NCBI RefSeq assembly: GCF_014700075.1
Contig: NZ_JACXBU010000004.1
Coordinates: 372,001 to 436,000, forward strand
Length of the DNA: 64,000 nucleotides
Direction of reading: 5' to 3'
DNA from: Pseudomonas sp. JM0905a
GTDB taxonomy: Bacteria; Pseudomonadota; Gammaproteobacteria; Pseudomonadales; Pseudomonadaceae
This document shows positions 9,950 through 17,326 of the stretch, one piece after another. Under the pieces are notes generated by a model, which searched no databases, was not told the origin of the DNA, and worked only from the letters and a program-made list of their open reading frames with translations. A program made the translations under genes and the position numbers. Positions within the stretch are counted from its first letter, which is position 1. The number at the start of each line of letters is the position of its first letter.

Positions 9950-9976
9950 CGTCACAAACCCCAACCCTGGTTCGTC
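9950..9976 (+). promoter_or_regulatory. ECF41-type sigma-factor promoter
   Basis: CGTCACA (9950-9956), exactly 16 bp, then CGTC (9973-9976). From memory, the published ECF41 promoter consensus is TGTCACA-N16-CGTC, so all but the first base match. It lies 44 bp ahead of the AhpD-like gene that precedes the ECF41-type sigma gene, as expected for autoregulated ECF41 loci. Confidence 0.75.
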
Positions 9977-10019
9977 GTGAAGGTGTAAACGCCTTTCAAC
10001 CCCGAACGAGGAACACGTG

Positions 10020-10451
10020 ATGAACCAGGCAAGCCCCCTCAACTACCAGCAGGTCATCCCCGACGTCATCGACGCCATGGGCGAAGTGCACTCGCCGCTG
10101 GACGCCCTCGGCCTGGAACGCAGCCTGCACCACCTGGTGCAATTGCGCGCGTCGCAACTGAACCAGTGCGCCTTCTGCGTGAAAATGCACACCCGCGAGG
10201 CGCGGGAAGACGGCGAAACCAGCGAGCGTCTGGACCGCCTGGTGGTCTGGGACCACTGCAACGACTTCACCCCGCGCGAGAAGGCGGCCCTGGCCTGGAC
10301 CGAAGCGCTGACCCAGCTCGACCGCCGCACCGACTATGCTGCCCTGCGCACTGCCCTGCGCGAGCATTTCAGCGAGGTGGAGATCGGTGCACTGACCGCC
10401 ACCGTCGCGATGATCAACCTCTGGAACCGCATCCAGATATCGAGGCACTGA
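10020..10451 (+). CDS. AhpD-like carboxymuconolactone decarboxylase family protein
   Basis: 143 aa from the ATG at 10020 (GAGGA upstream). The AhpD-like redox core QLNQCAFCVKMHTREAR carries the CxxC pair and the following His found in peroxidase-type members of this all-helical family. It lies 1 nt upstream of an ECF41-type sigma factor and behind a matching ECF41 promoter. Proteins of this family (together with oxidoreductases and epimerases) are the known genomic partners of ECF41 sigma factors. A role in handling an oxidised or peroxidic small molecule is plausible but not shown. Confidence 0.9.
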   Translation: MNQASPLNYQQVIPDVIDAMGEVHSPLDALGLERSLHHLVQLRASQLNQCAFCVKMHTREAREDGETSERLDRLVVWDHCNDFTPREKAALAWTEALTQLDRRTDYAALRTALREHFSEVEIGALTATVAMINLWNRIQISRH

Positions 10452-10452
10452 A

Positions 10453-11334
10453 GTGAGAGTGACCGATGTCACGGCGGTCTTCGAAGACAGCCGCCGCTTC
10501 CTGCTGAACCTGGCCTACCGCATCCTCGGCTCGCGCAGCGACGCCGAAGATGCGGTGCAGGAAACCTTCCTCAAGTGGCGCGAGTGCAATCCCGCCACTC
10601 TGGACAACCCGCGCGCCTGGCTGACCACCCTCTGCACCCGCTACTGCATCGACCAGTTGCGCCTGGGCCACCGGGCACGGGTGGACTACATAGGTACCTG
10701 GCTCCCCGAGCCCATCCACAGCGAAACCACGGAGTCGCCGGAACAGATGCTGGAACTCTCATCCTCGCTGTCCACCGCCTTCCTCCTGCTGCTGGAGCGC
10801 CTTACCCCGCGCGAGCGGGCAGCCTACCTGCTGCACGACATCTTCGACCTGGACTACCCGGACGTGGCCCGCGCCATCGGCGTGCAGGAAGCGGCCTGCC
10901 GCAAGCTGGTGTCCCGTGCGCGCAGCGGCCTGGCCGAAGGCAAGGTGCGCCACCAGCCGCCACGGGAACGCCAGGAGCAATTGCTGGAAGCCTTCCACGC
11001 GGCCATCGCCAGCGGCGCCACCGCTGGCCTCACCGCCCTGCTCTCGGAGGAGGTGGAACTGAGTGCCGACGGCGGCGGCAAGGTACCGACCCTGGGCCAC
11101 ATCCTCCACGGCAAGGCCGAGGTGCTGGCGTTCATCTTCGACTCCCTGCGCGGCTACTGGCGCGACTACCAGTGGCTGCCCGCCGAACTCAACGGCGGAC
11201 GCGGCGTGATCCTCGCCCATGGCGACCAGGTGGCCGCCTCGGTCACCTTCGCCTATGACGACGAAGGCCGGGTCAGCAACATCTACATCGTGCGTAACCC
11301 GGAGAAGCTGACAGGCCTCGGGCTACCCGACTGA
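10453..11334 (+). CDS. ECF41-family RNA polymerase sigma factor with SnoaL-like C-terminal domain
   Basis: 293 aa from a GTG at 10453. Sigma region 2 (FLLNLAYRILGSRSDAEDAVQ, DNPRAWLTTLCTRYCID) and region 4 (LTPRERAAYLLHDIFDLDY, CRKLVSRAR) are followed by a ~120-residue SnoaL/NTF2-like domain instead of an anti-sigma partner. The motif DGGGK near residue 210 and NPEKL near the C-terminus match the conserved DGGGK and NPDKL elements of the ECF41 regulatory extension, known to modulate sigma activity in cis. No anti-sigma gene is adjacent. It is co-transcribed with the AhpD-like gene. Confidence 0.93.
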   Translation: MRVTDVTAVFEDSRRFLLNLAYRILGSRSDAEDAVQETFLKWRECNPATLDNPRAWLTTLCTRYCIDQLRLGHRARVDYIGTWLPEPIHSETTESPEQMLELSSSLSTAFLLLLERLTPRERAAYLLHDIFDLDYPDVARAIGVQEAACRKLVSRARSGLAEGKVRHQPPRERQEQLLEAFHAAIASGATAGLTALLSEEVELSADGGGKVPTLGHILHGKAEVLAFIFDSLRGYWRDYQWLPAELNGGRGVILAHGDQVAASVTFAYDDEGRVSNIYIVRNPEKLTGLGLPD

Positions 11335-11535
11335 CCAATGCCCGCTTGCGTAAACGAAACAGACCGACACATCTCGGCGTCGCCACCCGACGCCATTCGA
11401 CGTTTTCTTCACATTCCCTCTGGCAATGTCCGACGCTTTCGGCGGACCAACTGGAACCAATGTGCCATCAGGTGATCTATTCACCCCCGGCATCGTTCAC
11501 CTCCAGATGCCGCCCCGCCCTGAGTAGACCAATGG

Positions 11536-13632
11536 ATGCTTGATCGCATGACCGCACAGGAACCCGTAGCCACCCGGCAGTCCTCGTTCAATCTGGACAA
11601 ACCGACCGTCAAGAGCCACCTCGCCTTCACCCTGCTCAGCGCCGGAGCGCTGCTGGTGATGTACAGCCTGCTGCGGGTTGCACTGCTGGTGTACAACAGC
11701 GACCAGATCGGCGACAGCCCCGCTTCGGTGTTCGTCGAGGCCTTCTACAACGGCCTGCGCTTCGACCTGCGCGTGGTGGTATTCGCCCTGGTTCCGCTGC
11801 TGCTGTCGCTGCTCAGCGTCCGCGCCATGGCCGCCCGTGGCCTGCATCGGATCTGGCTGACCCTGTTCGCCAGCCTCACCCTGTTCCTCGGCATCAGCGA
11901 ACTGGACTTCTACCGCGAGTTCCACCAGCGCCTGAACAGCCTGGTCTTCCAGTACCTGCAGGAAGACCTGGGCACCGTCGCCAGCATGATCTGGAACGGC
12001 TTCCCGGTGGGTCGCTACCTGATCGCCTGGGCCCTGGCCACCGCCCTGCTCTACCTGATGTTCCGTGGCCTGGACCTGGTCAGCCGTCCGCGCACCGGCG
12101 CCAGCACCAAACCCATCGCCCGCAAAACCGCGCCCTGGTTCAGCCGCGTGGCGATTTTCATGGTGTGCCTGGTGGTGGCCGTGGTTGCCGTTCGTGGCCA
12201 TCTGCGCCAGGGCCCGCCGCTGCGCTGGGGTGACGCCTATACCACTGACTCCATGTTCGCCAACCAGTTGGGCCTGAACGGCACTCTGACCCTGGTGGAC
12301 GCGGCCAAGAGCAGCTTCTCCTCCCACCGCGACAACGCCTGGAAGGCCACCCTGCCTGAAGACGAAGCCGTGGCGACCGTGCGCGAGATGCTACTCACCC
12401 CCAACGACAAGCTGGTGGATGCCGACACGGCCGCCATCCGTCGCGATTTCACCCCGCCGGCCGAAGGCACCCTGCCGATCCGCAACGTGGTGGTGATTCT
12501 GATGGAGAGCTTCGCGGGGCGTTACGTCGGCGCCCTGGGCAGCCAGGAAGGCATCACGCCGTACTTCGACAAATTGGCCAAGGAGGGACTGCTGTTCGAC
12601 CGTTTCTTCTCCAACGGCACCCACACCCACCAGGGAATGTTCGCCACCATGGCCTGCTTCCCCAACTTGCCAAGCTTCGAGTACCTGATGCGCACCCCCG
12701 AGGGTTCGCACCAGTTCTCCGGGCTGCCGCAACTGCTCAGCGCCCGCGACTACAACGACCTGTATGTCTACAACGGCAACTTCCAGTGGGATAACCAGTC
12801 CGGCTTCTTCAGCAACCAGGGCATGACCCGTTTCATCGGCCGCGAAGACTTCGTCAACCCGGTGTTCATGGACAAGACCTGGGGCGTGTCCGACCAGGAC
12901 ATGTTCGACCGTGGCGCCGCCGAATTGGCGAAGATGCCCACCGACAAGCCGTTCTACGCGCTGCTGCAGACACTCTCCAACCACACGCCTTACGCCCTGC
13001 CGGCCGATCTGCCGGTGGAGAAGGTGACCGGCCATGGCGCCCATGACGAGCACCTGACCGCCATGCGCTACGCCGACTGGGCCCTCGGCCAGTTCTTCGA
13101 GAAGGCGCGCAAGGAGCCCTACTTCAAGAACACGCTGTTCGTCGTAGTGGGCGACCACGGCTTCGGCAGCGACAAGCAGCTCACCGAAATGGACCTGTTC
13201 CGCTTCAACGTACCGCTGCTGCTGATCGGCCCCGGCGTGCAAGAGAAATTCGGCAGCATCAACCACAATGTCGCCACTCAGATCGACATCGTGCCCACCA
13301 TCATGGGCCGCCTGGGCGGCGAAGTACGCCACCAGTGCTGGGGACGTGACCTGCTCAACCTGCCGGCCAATGACCCAGGCATCGGTGTGATCAAGCCGTC
13401 CGGCGGCGAACAGACCGTGGCCATCGTCAGCGCCGACCGCATTCTGATCCAGCCCAAGGACTTCCCGGCGCGCCTCTACCAGTACCAGCTGGGCGCCGAT
13501 GCCAAGGCCGAACGCGTCCCCGGCGACAGCGACCCGCGCCTGCAGAAGTACCTGGAAGCCTTCCTGCAAACCGCCACCGGAAGCCTGTTGAACAACACGG
13601 CCGGCGTGAAGGACGCGAAACAGAACCAGTGA
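11536..13632 (+). CDS. LtaS/OpgB-like membrane phosphoglycerol transferase (sulfatase fold)
   Basis: 698 aa. The N-terminal ~210 residues contain about five membrane helices. The large outward-facing C-terminal domain has the sulfatase/LTA-synthase fold: VVVILMESFAGRYVGALG (metal-binding Glu), SNGTHTHQGMFATMACF (probable Thr nucleophile), LLQTLSNHTPY, and VVVGDHGFG (metal-binding Asp-His). Gram-negative members transfer phosphoglycerol or related head groups to periplasmic glucans or other acceptors. It is a single gene ended by a strong terminator. The start could also be the ATG at 11548. The acceptor is unknown. Confidence 0.88.
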   Translation: MLDRMTAQEPVATRQSSFNLDKPTVKSHLAFTLLSAGALLVMYSLLRVALLVYNSDQIGDSPASVFVEAFYNGLRFDLRVVVFALVPLLLSLLSVRAMAARGLHRIWLTLFASLTLFLGISELDFYREFHQRLNSLVFQYLQEDLGTVASMIWNGFPVGRYLIAWALATALLYLMFRGLDLVSRPRTGASTKPIARKTAPWFSRVAIFMVCLVVAVVAVRGHLRQGPPLRWGDAYTTDSMFANQLGLNGTLTLVDAAKSSFSSHRDNAWKATLPEDEAVATVREMLLTPNDKLVDADTAAIRRDFTPPAEGTLPIRNVVVILMESFAGRYVGALGSQEGITPYFDKLAKEGLLFDRFFSNGTHTHQGMFATMACFPNLPSFEYLMRTPEGSHQFSGLPQLLSARDYNDLYVYNGNFQWDNQSGFFSNQGMTRFIGREDFVNPVFMDKTWGVSDQDMFDRGAAELAKMPTDKPFYALLQTLSNHTPYALPADLPVEKVTGHGAHDEHLTAMRYADWALGQFFEKARKEPYFKNTLFVVVGDHGFGSDKQLTEMDLFRFNVPLLLIGPGVQEKFGSINHNVATQIDIVPTIMGRLGGEVRHQCWGRDLLNLPANDPGIGVIKPSGGEQTVAIVSADRILIQPKDFPARLYQYQLGADAKAERVPGDSDPRLQKYLEAFLQTATGSLLNNTAGVKDAKQNQ

Positions 13633-13639
13633 TGACCCA

Positions 13640-13670
13640 GGCCCCGCTCGATGCGGGGCCTTTTTTTTTC
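13640..13670 (+). terminator. Rho-independent terminator after the LtaS-like gene
   Basis: An 8 bp stem GGCCCCGC/GCGGGGCC with a 5-nt loop, followed by nine T residues, beginning 7 bp after the stop codon. Confidence 0.95.
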
Positions 13671-13680
13671 GGTCGCTGTT

Positions 13681-13776
13681 GCGGGAGCGAATTCATTCGC
13701 GAAAGGCCGCGTGTCGGTGCACCCCGGCACCTGACTGGCCGGCGGCCCGATTCGCGATTGAAATCGCTCCTACAAG
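13681..13776. repeat. Paired gcgaattcattcgc and gcgattgaaatcgc repeats
   Basis: Left arm gcgggagcgaattcattcgc and right arm gcgattgaaatcgctcctac face each other across a GC-rich centre. This is the composite two-core layout also seen at 33404-33490. Confidence 0.65.
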
Positions 13777-13911
13777 ACCGTTCCCCTCGCAGCGTCGCGC
13801 TTGACAGCCCCGTCCCCAGCCCGCAAATTACGCAAAGTGTAAATTGATTACGAAAACAATAATGCTGGCACCCGGACCTCACACCGGAACGCCTGCCGCC
13901 GAGCGATTGCC

Positions 13912-14544
13912 ATGGACCTCTATACCTATTACCGCTCCACCTCTTCCTACCGGGTGCGTATTGCCCTGGCGCTGAAGGGCCTGGAAGCCCGGCATATCCC
14001 GGTGAACCTGATCCAGGACGGCGGCCAGCAGCACAAGCCCGAGTACAAGGCGCTCAATCCACAAGGCCGTGTGCCCAGCCTGCGCCTCGACGACGGCCAG
14101 GTCCTGACCCAGTCCCCCGCCATCATCGAATACCTCGAAGAACGCTACCCGCAGCCCGCCCTCCTGCCCCAAGGCCTGGAGGCCCGTGCCCAACAGCGCG
14201 CGGTGGCGGCCATCATCGGTTGCGATATCCATCCGCTGCACAACGTCGCCGTGCTCAACCGCCTGCGCGGCCTGAAGGTGGAGGAAGCCGAGGTGATGGG
14301 CTGGATTCGCCACTGGATCGCCGAAGGCTTCAACGCGGTCGAAGCCCTGATAGGCGATGAAGGTTTCTGCTTCGGTGAACCGGGCCTGGCTGACGTCTAC
14401 CTGCTACCGCAGGTCTATGCCGCGCACCGTTTCGAACTGGACCTGTCACACTATCCAAAGATCGCCCGTGTCGAACGCCTTGCCCTCCAGCATCCGGCCT
14501 TCACCCAGGCGCACCCCGACCAGCAAGCCGACAAGCCGGCCTGA
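13912..14544 (+). CDS. maiA: Maleylacetoacetate isomerase (zeta-class GST)
   Basis: 210 aa. The thioredoxin-like N-terminal domain begins LYTYYRSTSSYRVRIALAL, with the Ser-rich glutathione-binding motif of zeta GSTs, followed by NPQGRVPSLRLDDGQVLTQS and the helical C-terminal domain (FGEPGLADVYLLPQ). It uses glutathione as cofactor to isomerise maleylacetoacetate to fumarylacetoacetate in tyrosine/homogentisate degradation. Its pathway partners are hppD immediately downstream and hmgA-fahA about 13 kb to the right. The region before it (13815-13865) is AT-rich and promoter-like. Confidence 0.93.
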   Translation: MDLYTYYRSTSSYRVRIALALKGLEARHIPVNLIQDGGQQHKPEYKALNPQGRVPSLRLDDGQVLTQSPAIIEYLEERYPQPALLPQGLEARAQQRAVAAIIGCDIHPLHNVAVLNRLRGLKVEEAEVMGWIRHWIAEGFNAVEALIGDEGFCFGEPGLADVYLLPQVYAAHRFELDLSHYPKIARVERLALQHPAFTQAHPDQQADKPA

Positions 14545-14554
14545 GGCCACGCCC

Positions 14555-14650
14555 ATGAAAAGCCTCGGATTCAAAGTCACCATCGGCGACTACCTCGCCC
14601 GCAGCGTACGCGGCATTTCCTGTGCGCCACCGACTGCCACCTCGCATTGA
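14555..14650 (+). CDS. Possible 31-aa small ORF between maiA and hppD
   Basis: ATG at 14555, 31 codons, starting MKSLGFKVTIGDYLARSV and containing one Cys. It begins 10 bp after the maiA stop and ends before the hppD ribosome site. There is no strong ribosome-binding site and no recognised family. It could be a genuine small protein, a leader peptide, or chance. Confidence 0.22.
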   Translation: MKSLGFKVTIGDYLARSVRGISCAPPTATSH

Positions 14651-14686
14651 CCCATACTTCCAATCAAATGCTTGAGGTGCCAAAAA

Positions 14687-15763
14687 ATGGCTGACATCTT
14701 CGAAAACCCCATGGGCCTGATGGGCTTTGAATTCATCGAGTTCGCTTCGCCCACCCCGAACACCCTGGAACCCATCTTCGCGATGATGGGCTTCACCAAG
14801 GTCGCCACCCACCGCTCTAAGGACGTGCATCTGTATCGCCAGGGCGAGATCAACCTGATCCTCAACAACGAGCCCAAGAGCCAGGCCGCCTACTTCGCCG
14901 CCGAGCACGGCCCGTCCGTGTGCGGCATGGCCTTCCGCGTGAAGAACGCCCACCAGGCCTACGCCCGTGCCCTGGAACTGGGCGCCCAGCCCATCGACAT
15001 CCCCACCGGCCCGATGGAACTGCGCCTGCCGGCGATCAAGGGCATCAGCGGCGCCCCGCTGTACCTGATCGACCGTTTCGGCGAAGGCTCCTCGATCTAC
15101 GACATCGACTTCGAGTTCATCGAAGGCGTCGACCGTAATCCGAAGGGTGCCGGCCTGAAGCTGATCGACCACCTCACCCACAACGTCTACCGCGGCCGCA
15201 TGGCGTACTGGGCGGACTTCTACGAGAAGCTGTTCAACTTCCGCGAGATCCGTTACTTCGACATCAAGGGCGAGTACACCGGCCTGACCTCCAAGGCCAT
15301 GACCGCGCCAGACGGCAAGATCCGTATCCCGCTGAACGAGGAATCCTCCAAGGGCTCCGGGCAGATCGAAGAATTCCTGATGCAGTTCAACGGCGAAGGC
15401 ATCCAGCACGTCGCCTTCTTCACCGACGACCTGATCAAGACCTGGGACGAACTGAAAGCCCTCGGCATGCGCTTCATGACCGCACCGCCGGCCACTTACT
15501 ACGAGATGCTCCAGGGCCGCCTGCCGAACCACGGCGAGCCGGAAGGCGAACTGCAGTCGCGCGGCATCCTGCTGGACGGCACCACCGAAGGCGGCAACAA
15601 GCGCCTGCTGCTGCAGATCTTCTCGGAAACCCTGATGGGCCCGGTGTTCTTCGAGTTCATCCAGCGCAAGGGTGACGACGGTTTCGGCGAGGGCAACTTC
15701 AAGGCCCTGTTCGAATCCATCGAGCGCGACCAGATCCGCCGTGGTGTGCTGAGCACCGAATAA
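14687..15763 (+). CDS. hppD: 4-hydroxyphenylpyruvate dioxygenase
   Basis: 358 aa from the ATG at 14687 (GAGGTG 7 nt upstream); this gives the standard N-terminus [19 protein letters not shown]. Two vicinal-oxygen-chelate domains are present. The three iron ligands are visible: His in [12 protein letters not shown], His in [11 protein letters not shown], and Glu in [13 protein letters not shown], followed by the active-site C-terminal helix [15 protein letters not shown]. The enzyme converts 4-hydroxyphenylpyruvate to homogentisate. It follows maiA and is closed by a strong terminator; homogentisate is then consumed by HmgA, encoded at 27.7 kb. Confidence 0.97.
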   Translation: MADIFENPMGLMGFEFIEFASPTPNTLEPIFAMMGFTKVATHRSKDVHLYRQGEINLILNNEPKSQAAYFAAEHGPSVCGMAFRVKNAHQAYARALELGAQPIDIPTGPMELRLPAIKGISGAPLYLIDRFGEGSSIYDIDFEFIEGVDRNPKGAGLKLIDHLTHNVYRGRMAYWADFYEKLFNFREIRYFDIKGEYTGLTSKAMTAPDGKIRIPLNEESSKGSGQIEEFLMQFNGEGIQHVAFFTDDLIKTWDELKALGMRFMTAPPATYYEMLQGRLPNHGEPEGELQSRGILLDGTTEGGNKRLLLQIFSETLMGPVFFEFIQRKGDDGFGEGNFKALFESIERDQIRRGVLSTE

Positions 15764-15777
15764 GGTTCTATCCCCTA

Positions 15778-15806
15778 CGAAAAACCCGGCTTCTGCCGGG
15801 TTTTTC
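15778..15806. terminator. Rho-independent terminator after hppD
   Basis: A symmetric hairpin CGAAAAACCCGGC-ttct-GCCGGGTTTTTCG. The A-tract and T-tract on the two sides make it usable in both directions; here it ends hppD. Confidence 0.93.
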
Positions 15807-15899
15807 GTTTCAGGCGGTCAGCTATCCGCCCCAGTATCGCCGACGCCGCACCCAGCCCCCCTGACTATGCTTGTTCGATGGGGGTTGGAGGCGCGCCAC

Positions 15900-16385
15900 A
15901 TGCAACTCGTCAGCGTCAGCATCGACAAGCCGGAGTCGATCAACTTCATCTTCGGCCAGACCCACTTCATCAAATCCGTCGAAGATATCCACGAAACCCT
16001 GGTGGGCGCCGTTCCCGGCATCCGCTTCGGGTTGGCCTTCTGCGAGGCCTCGGGCAACTGCCTGGTGCGTTGTTCCGGCACCGACGACGCCATGCTCGAA
16101 CTGGCCAGCAGGAATGCCCTGGCCATCGGCGCCGGGCACAGCTTCATCATCTTCCTCGGCGAAGGCTTCTACCCGGTCAACGTGCTCAACAGCCTGAAGC
16201 TGGTGCCGGAGGTCTGCCGCATCTACTGCGCCACCGCCAATCCGACCCAGGTCATCCTTGCCGAAACCGACCAGGGGCGCGGCGTGCTCGGTGTGGTGGA
16301 CGGCTGCTCGCCCCGTGGTGTGGAAGGCGAGGAAGACATCGCCTGGCGCAAGGACCTGCTAAGGCAGATCGGCTACAAGCTCTGA
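15900..16385 (+). CDS. Adenosine-specific kinase-like protein (COG1839)
   Basis: 161 aa from the ATG at 15900 (GGAGG 9 nt upstream). The sequence matches the small adenosine/AMP-kinase-like family: SIDKPESINFIFGQTHFIKSVED, FGLAFCEASGNCLVRCSGTD, GAGHSFIIFLGEGFYPVNVLN and CRIYCATANPTQVI. The archaeal member was described as an adenosine-specific kinase; the function in bacteria is not settled. It stands alone and reads towards the 266 bp intergenic region holding the candidate small RNA. Confidence 0.88.
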   Translation: MQLVSVSIDKPESINFIFGQTHFIKSVEDIHETLVGAVPGIRFGLAFCEASGNCLVRCSGTDDAMLELASRNALAIGAGHSFIIFLGEGFYPVNVLNSLKLVPEVCRIYCATANPTQVILAETDQGRGVLGVVDGCSPRGVEGEEDIAWRKDLLRQIGYKL

Positions 16386-16435
16386 GTTCGGCCAGGGGCG
16401 ATATCCATCGGCCATGCCTCTATGCAGGAAAAAAG

Positions 16436-16600
16436 CGCGCAAAAAAAAAGCTGCCATCGCCGGCAGCTTCAGTTTGCACCCTGGCACTTCCTGTGCCCTT
16501 TCTGTTCCTGCAAGCAGGATGCCCCATGCCGATGACATCCCTGTGTCAGCGGGATGAAGGCTTGTCGACAGGCGCGCAAGGCGTCTTCAGGGTCCCTTAA
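16436..16600 (-). ncRNA. Candidate Rsm/Csr-sequestering small RNA
   Basis: Read on the minus strand, this intergenic stretch has four GGA motifs. One sits in GACACAGGGATGTC (16534-16547), a small hairpin whose ACAGGGATGT core equals the CsrA/RsmA SELEX consensus ACARGGAUGU. Another is the loop of GGCAC-AGGAA-GTGCC (16483-16497). A third follows a CCTGC/GCAGG hairpin (about 16505-16520), and the fourth is near 16592. The RNA would end at a strong terminator (16441-16469). The 5' end is a guess: no convincing sigma-70 promoter or GacA box (TGTAAG-N6-CTTACA) was found upstream. It could instead be a terminator that only blocks antisense transcription. Confidence 0.4.
16441..16469 (-). terminator. 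Strong minus-strand Rho-independent terminator
   Basis: On the minus strand AAGCTGCC-ggcgat-GGCAGCTT is followed by an unbroken T-run of nine or more. On the plus strand the trailing sequence is ttcagttt, so it is directional. No protein gene on the minus strand ends here, which is why a small RNA is proposed. Confidence 0.85.
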
Positions 16601-16651
16601 GACTTCACGCGGATACTGCCTCTCATTAAGCCAAGCGCCCGGAGGGCATCG

Positions 16652-17326
16652 ATGAACAGCGCCGAGTGGAACGCCCTGTTCCCATTCCGTTTCGGTCACA
16701 AGTCGCAGCAACACTACCTGTCCCTGCTGTTGGCCGGTGACGCAGGGCGTGGCCAGGTCGAGGACTTCGTCCATCGCCGTTTTCTCAGCGCCCACGGTGC
16801 CGATATCCATCAGTTCATGCCCGAGCTGCTGAGCATGCGCAACTTCCACGGAGCCCTCAGCGCCGTGGCTGGCATCCGCCTCGCCGAGCAGGAGCCGCTG
16901 TTCCTCGAGCATTACCTGGAGGCGCCGGTGGAAACCCGGATCGCCAGCCTGACCGGCCTCCCGGTGGAGCGCCGGCAGGTCGTGGAAGTGGGCAACCTGG
17001 CGTCGATAAGCGCCGGCAATGCGCGCCTGATCATCGTTGCCGTCACCTGGCTGCTGCACCAGCGTGGCCTGGAGTGGGTGGTGTTCACCGGTGCTCCCGC
17101 GCTGATCAACAGCTTCCACCGGCTGGGCCTGGAACCCCTGCATCTCGGCGAGGCCAACCCCAGCCGCCTGGGCCACGACCAGGAGCAATGGGGGTCCTAC
17201 TACGAGCAGAAGCCCCAGGTGTTCACCGGCAACATCCACTTCGGCTACGAGCAGTTGCAACGCAACGGTGTCATCGCGCGCCTGGGTTTTCCTGAAGCCG
17301 ACGAGGCGGCCCACCATGCAGCCTGA
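16652..17326 (+). CDS. Thermostable-hemolysin family protein (GNAT/acyl-HSL-synthase-like)
   Basis: 224 aa, first gene of a seven-gene overlapping operon; GGAGGG lies upstream of the ATG. The sequence fits the thermostable hemolysin family (delta-VPH type), whose fold belongs with N-acyltransferases and resembles acyl-homoserine-lactone synthases: FVHRRFLSAHGADIHQFMPELL, AVAGIRLAEQEPLFLEHYL and VVEVGNLASIS occupy the positions of the LuxI blocks R-x-D-F, RLLPT and the E-x-SR motif. No signal peptide. A true haemolytic role is doubtful; an acyl- or aminoacyl-transfer step is more consistent with the adenylation, oxidase and reductase genes that follow. The substrate is unknown. Confidence 0.8.
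   Translation: MNSAEWNALFPFRFGHKSQQHYLSLLLAGDAGRGQVEDFVHRRFLSAHGADIHQFMPELLSMRNFHGALSAVAGIRLAEQEPLFLEHYLEAPVETRIASLTGLPVERRQVVEVGNLASISAGNARLIIVAVTWLLHQRGLEWVVFTGAPALINSFHRLGLEPLHLGEANPSRLGHDQEQWGSYYEQKPQVFTGNIHFGYEQLQRNGVIARLGFPEADEAAHHAA

Noticed and set aside
13820-13862. TGTAAA half-site and attacg repeats upstream of maiA as a PhhR/TyrR box or second HmgR operator.
   Set aside because: Only one arm of TGTAAA-N6-TTTACA is present and the 17 bp HmgR palindrome is not reproduced.
16482-16498. Plus-strand TGGCAC...GTGC with GG-N10-GC spacing upstream of the seven-gene operon, resembling a sigma-54 promoter.
   Set aside because: The -12 element lacks TTGC and the similarity follows from the perfect palindrome GGCAC/GTGCC that forms the RNA hairpin. 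The site is also ~155 bp from the start codon.
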